The notes beneath the pieces are model-generated. The model was not told the origin of the DNA, did no database searches, and saw nothing but the letters and a program-made list of their open reading frames with translations. A stretch of 18,477 nt of DNA from DAOUMU01 sp034409055 (GTDB lineage: Bacteria; Chloroflexota; Anaerolineae; 4572-78; J111). Of the stretch, positions 13,555-18,477 are shown piece after piece (the stretch's first letter is position 1; every line of letters starts with the position of its first letter). The stretch spans positions 1 to 18,477 of the forward strand of contig DAOUMU010000247.1 in the NCBI GenBank assembly GCA_034409055.1. Direction: 5' to 3'. A program made the translations under genes and the position numbers.

Positions 13555-15828
13555 ATGGATACTGCTGTAATTACACCCGATATTTCGGTTTCCAGTCCGT
13601 CTACACCAATTTCCATCCAACCCAAGCAACGAGTCATCTCCGGTCTTTGTGGTATTTGTCCGGCTGGCTGTGGCATGCTTATCTACCTAAAGAATGGCCG
13701 CATCAGCCGCACTGCTCCCTGGAAAAACCATTCTTCTCTGTATAATATCACCCCTGCCCAAAAAAATGAAACTCCGGTAGGTCTGAGCGGAGAACCAAAA
13801 GGCATCTGTTGCCCGCGTGGTCTCCATGCCCCTGAAATTATTTATTCCCCTGAACGGCTACTTTACCCTCTCAAGCGAGTTGGCCCGCCTGGAACTGACC
13901 AATTTGTGCGGGTGAGTTGGGATGAAGCCCTGGACACCATCGCTGACCGCCTCAAACAGGTGGCCAGCCAATACGGTCCCCGGGCAGTTTGTATTTACAC
14001 CGGCCGGGGGACCTTCGAGCGTTCGTTGTGCGATTTATTGACCCCGGCCGGGGTCAGAGAATCTTCAGCCTGGAATTTGTTGTTCCCTTTCGGTTCGCCC
14101 AATACCACCGGTGTCGGCGCTATCTGCTACGTGGCTCATGGCGTCATTGCGCCCGTGACCACCTTTGGCGTGTGGGAAGCGGACATCTTTGCCGACATCG
14201 AACAATCCGACTTGATCGTGGTCTGGGGTGACAACCCGGCCACCGATTCCTCACCAATTAACCTGGCCAGGATCAAAAAGGCCCAAAAACGGGGCGCTCA
14301 GGTCATTGTCATTGACCACCGGCGTACGAAGACGGTCCGAGCCACCAAAGCACATTGGCTGGGCATTCGGCCCGGCACCGACGGAGCCCTGGCCTTGAGT
14401 ATGATCCAGGTCGTGATTGAAGAAGGCTTATACGACCGTGAATTTGTGAAAAAATGGACGGTTGGCTTTGAGGAATTGAAAGCATATGTGGCCCAATTCA
14501 CACCCGAGCGGGTGGCCGAGATCACTCTCGTACCGGCCGGTGAAATTCGACGCACGGCCCGGGCCTTGGCCCGGGCCAGGGGAGCAGCCCTGGTCAGCTA
14601 CACTGGCCTTGAATATACCAACAGCGGCACGCAGAATATTCGGGCCGTGCTGATCTTGTGGGCGCTGACCGGCAATCTGGACGTCCCTGGCGGCAAAGTG
14701 ATCAAAATGCCGGATGGTGAGTTTCAAGTGAACCAAAGTATGCGCTTGAAACCGCCAACCGGCGTTGAGCCGATTGGTAAAGATAAGTACCCGATTTACC
14801 ATTTGTATCGCCAAGAGGCCCATGCTATGGAGTTACCTGAGGCGATTCTACACAACCGCCCCTATCCATTACGCGCTATGCTGATCGTTGGTTCCTCCAT
14901 CATCACCGCCTATCCCAATCCCGATTTGTGGCGACGGAGCTTCGCTGCCCTCGATTTTTTGGTCGTCGCCGATCGTTTCCTGACGGCCGACGCCATGTAT
15001 GCCGACATTGTTTTGCCGGTCACGACCATGTTCGAAGCCGAAACCTACATGGTATACGGTCGAACCATCCAACTGCGCCAGCGGGTGATCGAGCCACGTG
15101 GTGAGGCCCGGCCCGATTGGGACATTGCCATTGCTATTGCCAACCGGCTAGGCTACGGACATCTCTACCCCCAATCCAGTAAGGACATGCTGCGCCGGGC
15201 ATTAGAGGGCACCGGGATCGACCTGGAAACCTTGCGCCAGCATCCAGAGGGCGTACGTATGCCAGGCTCAGAGCAACGCTACCGCAAATGGGAATTGGGC
15301 CTATTACGTCGCGATGGCCAGCCCGGCTTTGAAACCCCTTCGGGCAAGTTCGAGATTGCCTCGAGCGTGTTAGCCCGGTATGGCTACGATCCCCTACCGG
15401 TATACGTCGAACCACAGGAAGGCCCCATCTCAACCCCGGAACTGGCCAAACAGTTTCCGTTGGTTTTTAACTCCGGGGCCAGAATCCAGTCGGATTTCCG
15501 TTCCCAGCACCACAACATCCCTAGCCTATTGAAGATGCAGCCGCATCCCCTGGTCACGCTTCACCCTGGCGATGCCAGGCCGCGCCAGATTCGGACCGGC
15601 GACGAGGTATTTGTTGTTTCACCCCGAGGTAGAGTACGTTACACGGCCTGGGTCACCGAAGACATCGTCCCCGGCGTGATCGAAGCCAACGCAGGGGGGG
15701 GCAGCCCTATCGCCAGCCAACCGTGGCGCCGGTGCAACGTCAACGAGCTGACCGATTTCGACAACCGGGACCCCATTTCGGGCTTCCCGGTCTATAAAGC
15801 TCTTCTATGCGACGTGGTCAAGGCCTGA
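13555..15828 (+). CDS. Molybdopterin-dependent oxidoreductase (DMSO reductase family), catalytic subunit
   Basis: This 757-residue enzyme should carry one [4Fe-4S] cluster and a Mo/W-bisMGD cofactor. The cluster ligands are Cys32, Cys35 and Cys39 (CGICPAGC) and Cys85 or Cys86 (GICCPRG). The molybdopterin domains follow: SWDEALDTIA (121-130), FGSPNTTGVGAICY (179-192) with Cys191 the likely metal ligand, VVWGDNPATDSSP, IDHRRTKT, and a C-terminal cap with PLVFNSGAR, LHPGDA and a late PISGFPVYKALLC. No twin-arginine signal is present, so it should stay in the cytoplasm. The substrate is not deducible; the family includes formate, polysulfide and arsenic enzymes and acetylene hydratase. The start is ATG 13555 (GGAGG at 13542-13546). 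No electron-transfer or membrane-anchor subunit and no cofactor gene is visible beside it. Confidence 0.88.
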   Translation: MDTAVITPDISVSSPSTPISIQPKQRVISGLCGICPAGCGMLIYLKNGRISRTAPWKNHSSLYNITPAQKNETPVGLSGEPKGICCPRGLHAPEIIYSPERLLYPLKRVGPPGTDQFVRVSWDEALDTIADRLKQVASQYGPRAVCIYTGRGTFERSLCDLLTPAGVRESSAWNLLFPFGSPNTTGVGAICYVAHGVIAPVTTFGVWEADIFADIEQSDLIVVWGDNPATDSSPINLARIKKAQKRGAQVIVIDHRRTKTVRATKAHWLGIRPGTDGALALSMIQVVIEEGLYDREFVKKWTVGFEELKAYVAQFTPERVAEITLVPAGEIRRTARALARARGAALVSYTGLEYTNSGTQNIRAVLILWALTGNLDVPGGKVIKMPDGEFQVNQSMRLKPPTGVEPIGKDKYPIYHLYRQEAHAMELPEAILHNRPYPLRAMLIVGSSIITAYPNPDLWRRSFAALDFLVVADRFLTADAMYADIVLPVTTMFEAETYMVYGRTIQLRQRVIEPRGEARPDWDIAIAIANRLGYGHLYPQSSKDMLRRALEGTGIDLETLRQHPEGVRMPGSEQRYRKWELGLLRRDGQPGFETPSGKFEIASSVLARYGYDPLPVYVEPQEGPISTPELAKQFPLVFNSGARIQSDFRSQHHNIPSLLKMQPHPLVTLHPGDARPRQIRTGDEVFVVSPRGRVRYTAWVTEDIVPGVIEANAGGGSPIASQPWRRCNVNELTDFDNRDPISGFPVYKALLCDVVKA

Positions 15829-15851
15829 GGCTCCCAAGTTAAGACACCTAT

Positions 15852-15880
15852 TTGACAGTATGGTTTATCAATAGTAACCT
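15852..15880 (+). promoter_or_regulatory. Possible promoter of mscS
   Basis: A perfect TTGACA (15852-15857) lies 17 bp before TAACCT (15875-15880), a poor -10. The 70-base leader would contain the hairpin at 15894-15926. Confidence 0.35.
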
Positions 15881-15893
15881 GTTGTATCTTAAA

Positions 15894-15926
15894 AGAGACG
15901 ATACAGGCTTAAGCATCGTCGTCTCT
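15894..15926 (+). other. Leader hairpin before mscS
   Basis: AGAGACGA (15894-15901) pairs with TCGTCTCT (15919-15926) over a 17-base loop that contains the palindrome GCTTAAGC. It lacks a T tract. It is either a terminator relic of the molybdopterin gene or a 5' leader structure. Confidence 0.4.
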
Positions 15927-15957
15927 ATACATATTCATTCAAAGGAGAGAGGGAAAA

Positions 15958-16767
15958 ATGACAGACTTTACCCAAACATTTTCTGACTTACTGGTTACCT
16001 ATGGCCTCAAAGTGATTGGGGCCATCGTCATTTTCATTATCGGGCAATGGGTAACCGGCCTCATATCGCGGGGCATCAAGAAAATGATGAGAAGGGCAGG
16101 GATTGATGAAACCCTCATCACTTTCGTCGGCAACCTGGCCTATTACGTGCTGCTGGCCTTTGTGATTGTGGCTGCCCTGAATAATTTGGGGGTTCAGACC
16201 ACCTCTATGGTGGCCATTTTGGGTGCGGCTGCCCTGGCCGTGGGCCTGGCCTTACAAGGGTCTCTGGCTAACTTTGCCGCGGGCGTCATGATCATCCTCT
16301 TCAGGCCGTTTAAAGTTGGAGATCGCATTGAAGCCAACGGCGCTTTTGGCATCGTCGAAGAAATCCAAATCTTTAACACGATTATGAGAACACCCGACAA
16401 CAAAACCGTTATCATCCCCAATGCCAAGGTCACGGACGATAATATCGTCAATTATTCAATGAAAGGGAAAATGCGGATCGACATGGTATTTGGCATCGGG
16501 TATGGCGACGATTTGTTAAAAGCCAAGCAAGTCTTGGAGGAACTTGTTGAAGCCGATCCTCGAGTCCTCAAAGAGCCGGCCCCAACCGTAGCCGTTATAG
16601 AACTGGGAGACAACAGTGTCAACTTTGCAGTCCGACCGTTTGTTAAAGTTGACGATTATTGGGGTGTTTATTTTGAGTTGACGGAACAGGTCAAACTGAG
16701 GTTCGATCAAGAAGGTATTTCGATTCCCTTTCCGCAACGAGACGTGCATCTCTTTCAGGAAGCTTGA
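15958..16767 (+). CDS. mscS: Small-conductance mechanosensitive channel MscS
   Basis: The 269 residues match MscS in length and order (E. coli MscS is 286). The channel opens under membrane tension and releases solutes during hypo-osmotic shock. There are three membrane segments (about 17-37, 60-78 and 83-115). The pore-lining third helix carries the diagnostic AAALAVGLALQGSLANFAAG (90-109), followed by FRPFKVGD at the start of the cytoplasmic beta domain and VIIPNAKVTDDNIVNYS (151-167). The C-terminal alpha-beta cage extends to the end. ATG 15958 is preceded by AAGGAG at 15942-15947. It is convergent with trpB2. The hairpin before it and the palindrome after it suggest a single-gene transcript. 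Confidence 0.93.
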   Translation: MTDFTQTFSDLLVTYGLKVIGAIVIFIIGQWVTGLISRGIKKMMRRAGIDETLITFVGNLAYYVLLAFVIVAALNNLGVQTTSMVAILGAAALAVGLALQGSLANFAAGVMIILFRPFKVGDRIEANGAFGIVEEIQIFNTIMRTPDNKTVIIPNAKVTDDNIVNYSMKGKMRIDMVFGIGYGDDLLKAKQVLEELVEADPRVLKEPAPTVAVIELGDNSVNFAVRPFVKVDDYWGVYFELTEQVKLRFDQEGISIPFPQRDVHLFQEA

Positions 16768-16777
16768 CAATAACGAA

Positions 16778-16886
16778 ACCCCAAGGGGTTATGAAGGTTA
16801 AAAAATTAATTGGGGTAGGCCGGGCATCCCTATGCCCGGTCATCCATTCCCCGATTATTTTCTTAAGTTCCATTACCCCTTGGGGT
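16778..16886. repeat. 109-bp imperfect palindrome between convergent genes
   Basis: Terminal units ACCCCAAGGGGT (16778-16789) and ACCCCTTGGGGT (16875-16886) are themselves palindromic. The arms between them also align as an inverted repeat with some mismatches and gaps. The centre is a perfect hairpin CCGGGCAT-CCCT-ATGCCCGG (16820-16839). It probably ends transcription of both mscS and trpB2, whose stop codons lie within about 11 bases on either side, although no strong T tract is present. Confidence 0.7.
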
Positions 16887-16897
16887 CTTGTCTAATA

Positions 16898-18271
16898 TTA
16901 TGCCGGCAAATCCACTTCCGGCAAATGGGCCATTGCTTCCTCAACCTTCTCCCGAGGATATTCGTAGTCTTCTAACTGGCCCTGGAAGTAGGCATCATAA
17001 GCGCTCAGGTCGAGGTGACCGTGCCCGGAAAGATTGAAGGTAATAACCTTGGCCGTGCCCTCTTCTTTACACTTGAGCGCCTCATCGATGGCCACCTTTA
17101 TGGCGTGAGCAGACTCTGGGGCGGGAATGATCCCTTCTGCCCGCACAAACTGCACCGCCGCTTCGAAGGTCCCCAACTGATGCAGGGCCACTGCTTCGAG
17201 GTCCCCATGGTTATGCAGGGCACACACGTGCGGGGCCATACCGTGGTAGCGCAACCCGCCGGCGTGGATACCCGGTGGCACAAAAGTGTGCCCCAGGGTA
17301 TGCATCTTGACGATGGGGGCCGTCTTGGCCGTATCGCCATAGTCAAAGGTATACAACCCCTTGGTCAGCGTCGGACAGGCCGTTGGTTCCACGGCGATGA
17401 TCCGGCTACCCTTCCCAGCAGTGAAGTTCTGATGGATGAAGGGAAAGGCGAAGCCGGAGAAGTTGCTCCCCCCACCAATGCAACCAATGACGATGTCCGG
17501 GTATTCCTCGGCCATCTCAAACTGTTTCAGGGCTTCCAGGCCGATGACGGTCTGGTGCATCAGGACCGGTCCCAGTACCGAGCCCAGCGAGTACTTGTAT
17601 TTTCCATTGGAAGTGACCGCAGCTTCGACCGCCTCGGAGATGGCTATCCCCAGTGAACCCGGGTTGTCCGGGTTTTCGGCCAGCAACTGGCGACCGTACT
17701 CGGTCTTATTCGACGGGCTGGGCGTGACCGATGCGCCGTAGCTCTCCATAACCACGCGCCGGTACGGCTTTTGCTGGTAAGACACCTTGACCATATAGAC
17801 GTGACATTCCAGATCAAAGAAATTGCAGGCCATTGCCAGGGCGCTGCCCCACTGCCCGGCCCCGGTCTCTGTGGTGAAGCCAGTGGCGCCTTCTTCCTTG
17901 CCATAGAAGGCCTGGGCCACGGCCGTGTTGGGCTTGTGCGAACCAACCGGGGAGACACCTTCATACTTGTAGTAAATGTGAGCCGGGGTATCGAGCGCTT
18001 TTTCCAACCGCCGAGCCCGAATGAGAGGAGTCGGTCGCCAGAGTTTGTAAACTTCACGAACCGGTTCCGGAATCTCGATCCAGCGCTCCATGCTGACCGC
18101 TTCCTGGATAAACCTCATGGAAAAGAGCACCCCCAGGAATTCCGGTGTAACCGGCTCTTTGGTAACCGGGTGTAGCACCGGACCGGGTGATACCGGCATA
18201 TCCGGGTTGATGTTGTACCAGGCCTTGGGAATATCTTTCTCCGCCAACAGATATTTGTATCGATCGCTCAT
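16898..18271 (-). CDS. trpB2: Tryptophan synthase beta chain-like protein, TrpB2 type
   Basis: The 457 residues fit the TrpB2 subgroup, longer than ordinary TrpB (about 400) through an N-terminal extension (1-75). The reaction is joining indole and serine to make tryptophan with PLP. Motifs are Lys113 in GSHKPNTA (Schiff base), TETGAGQWG (134-142), the phosphate loop GGGSN (266-270), EGIIPAPESAHA (379-390) and SGHGHLD (415-421). No trpA or other trp gene is in view. TrpB2 proteins are known to occur without TrpA, possibly salvaging free indole. The start is ATG 18271, with AGGAGGG just upstream (18276-18282). The promoter is near consensus, and the leader of about 31 bases leaves no room for a trp attenuator or T-box. 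A related PLP lyase activity cannot be excluded. Confidence 0.9.
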   Translation of the reverse strand: MSDRYKYLLAEKDIPKAWYNINPDMPVSPGPVLHPVTKEPVTPEFLGVLFSMRFIQEAVSMERWIEIPEPVREVYKLWRPTPLIRARRLEKALDTPAHIYYKYEGVSPVGSHKPNTAVAQAFYGKEEGATGFTTETGAGQWGSALAMACNFFDLECHVYMVKVSYQQKPYRRVVMESYGASVTPSPSNKTEYGRQLLAENPDNPGSLGIAISEAVEAAVTSNGKYKYSLGSVLGPVLMHQTVIGLEALKQFEMAEEYPDIVIGCIGGGSNFSGFAFPFIHQNFTAGKGSRIIAVEPTACPTLTKGLYTFDYGDTAKTAPIVKMHTLGHTFVPPGIHAGGLRYHGMAPHVCALHNHGDLEAVALHQLGTFEAAVQFVRAEGIIPAPESAHAIKVAIDEALKCKEEGTAKVITFNLSGHGHLDLSAYDAYFQGQLEDYEYPREKVEEAMAHLPEVDLPA

Positions 18272-18308
18272 ACATCCCTCCTATATATATATAAAGTTAA
18301 ACGGGTCG

Positions 18309-18336
18309 AGTATACAACAACTTCTGGATTTGTCAA
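18309..18336 (-). promoter_or_regulatory. Strong sigma70-type promoter of trpB2
   Basis: On the minus strand TTGACA (18336-18331, 6 of 6) and TATACT (18314-18309, 5 of 6) are 16 bp apart. Predicted start is about 18302, followed by an AT-alternating leader and the ribosome binding site. Confidence 0.7.
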
Positions 18337-18380
18337 TAACGTTTGTAACCGGGCGTATGTAACAGTTGGGGGACAGCCAC

Positions 18381-18471
18381 CTAAAGCGCGAGGCTGAAGC
18401 CGTCGCGCTAAAAGAGCAAAGCCCTGACGGGCTAAAATGCTCAAAAAACCGGCTGTTTTAGGGCGCTTTAG
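18381..18471. repeat. Dispersed hairpin repeat, copy 2, within a 91-bp palindrome
   Basis: Outer arms CTAAAGCGC (18381-18389) and GCGCTTTAG (18463-18471) are perfect. Inside are GGCT-GA-AGCC (18392-18401) and a nested hairpin in which GAGCA/TGCTC (18414-18418/18438-18442) encloses AGCCC-TGAC-GGGCT (18420-18433). The core is related to 13386-13440. The window ends six bases later, so the full extent is unknown. Confidence 0.65.
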
Positions 18472-18477
18472 CGTCCT

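Noticed and set aside
16691..16873. Minus-strand open frame of 60 codons after trpB2
   Set aside because: It lies largely within the palindrome and the end of mscS and has no ribosome binding site.
18272..18302. Tryptophan leader peptide, attenuator or T-box before trpB2
   Set aside because: The predicted leader is only about 31 bases and has no Trp codons or alternative stems.
1..18477. Operon-scale defence island or other new multi-gene system
   Set aside because: Only one restriction-modification gene, itself interrupted, was found; its neighbours are unrelated housekeeping, signalling and surface genes.

Overview
The window looks like chromosomal DNA of a Chloroflexota bacterium, probably of the Anaerolineae/Caldilineae type. 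This is inference from gene style, not a phylogenetic result. The clues are multi-PAS kinases with repeated DITERK joints, lipoproteins with long TPTPTP-like linkers, a stand-alone TrpB2-type tryptophan synthase beta chain, a Rab-like small GTPase, moderate GC, and many short palindromic repeats between genes. No tRNA, rRNA, CRISPR array or transposase gene was found.

Layout. 1-1217: a decayed 3' piece of an S41 peptidase gene, a clear terminator, then a promoter with an overlapping dyad. 1218-4346: a type ISP/IIG-like restriction-modification gene (nuclease, methyltransferase, specificity domain) cut into two same-frame pieces by a 65-bp double-hairpin repeat carrying in-frame stops. 4347-7726: a receiver/four-PAS/HisKA_2 sensor kinase flanked by gene debris: a PAS C-terminal tail upstream, and downstream a ribosome binding site plus the first residues of what looks like a lost response regulator. 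7727-8263: a Rab-like GTPase whose stop codon abuts the stop of a convergent gene. 8264-9929 (minus): an acetyltransferase and a threonine dehydratase-family enzyme, overlapping or nearly so, behind a good sigma70 promoter. 10280-12110 (minus): two tandem paralogous surface lipoproteins. 12217-12864 (minus): a YheO/DauR-type regulator with a good promoter overlapped by a 15-bp dyad. 12865-13554: a repeat-rich 690-bp intergenic region. 13555-15828: a cytoplasmic molybdopterin oxidoreductase without visible partners. 15958-16767: an MscS channel. 16898-18271 (minus): TrpB2, convergent with mscS across a 109-bp imperfect palindrome, with a near-consensus promoter. 18381-18471: another palindromic repeat, related to the one at 13386.

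How it fits together. There is no single operon-scale pathway. The best functional units are the restriction-modification locus, the sensor kinase that appears to have lost its regulator, the acetyltransferase/dehydratase pair and the lipoprotein pair. Three amino-acid-related genes (dehydratase, YheO-type regulator, TrpB2) lie in the same neighbourhood but are separately transcribed. The most notable signals are: (i) the interrupted restriction-modification gene with a compositionally distinct specificity segment; (ii) an AT-rich PAS domain inside the GC-rich kinase, bounded by DNA repeats; (iii) two diverged copies of a hairpin repeat whose stems keep pairing through compensatory changes; (iv) a Rab-like GTPase with an intact catalytic glutamine and no recognisable partner beside it.
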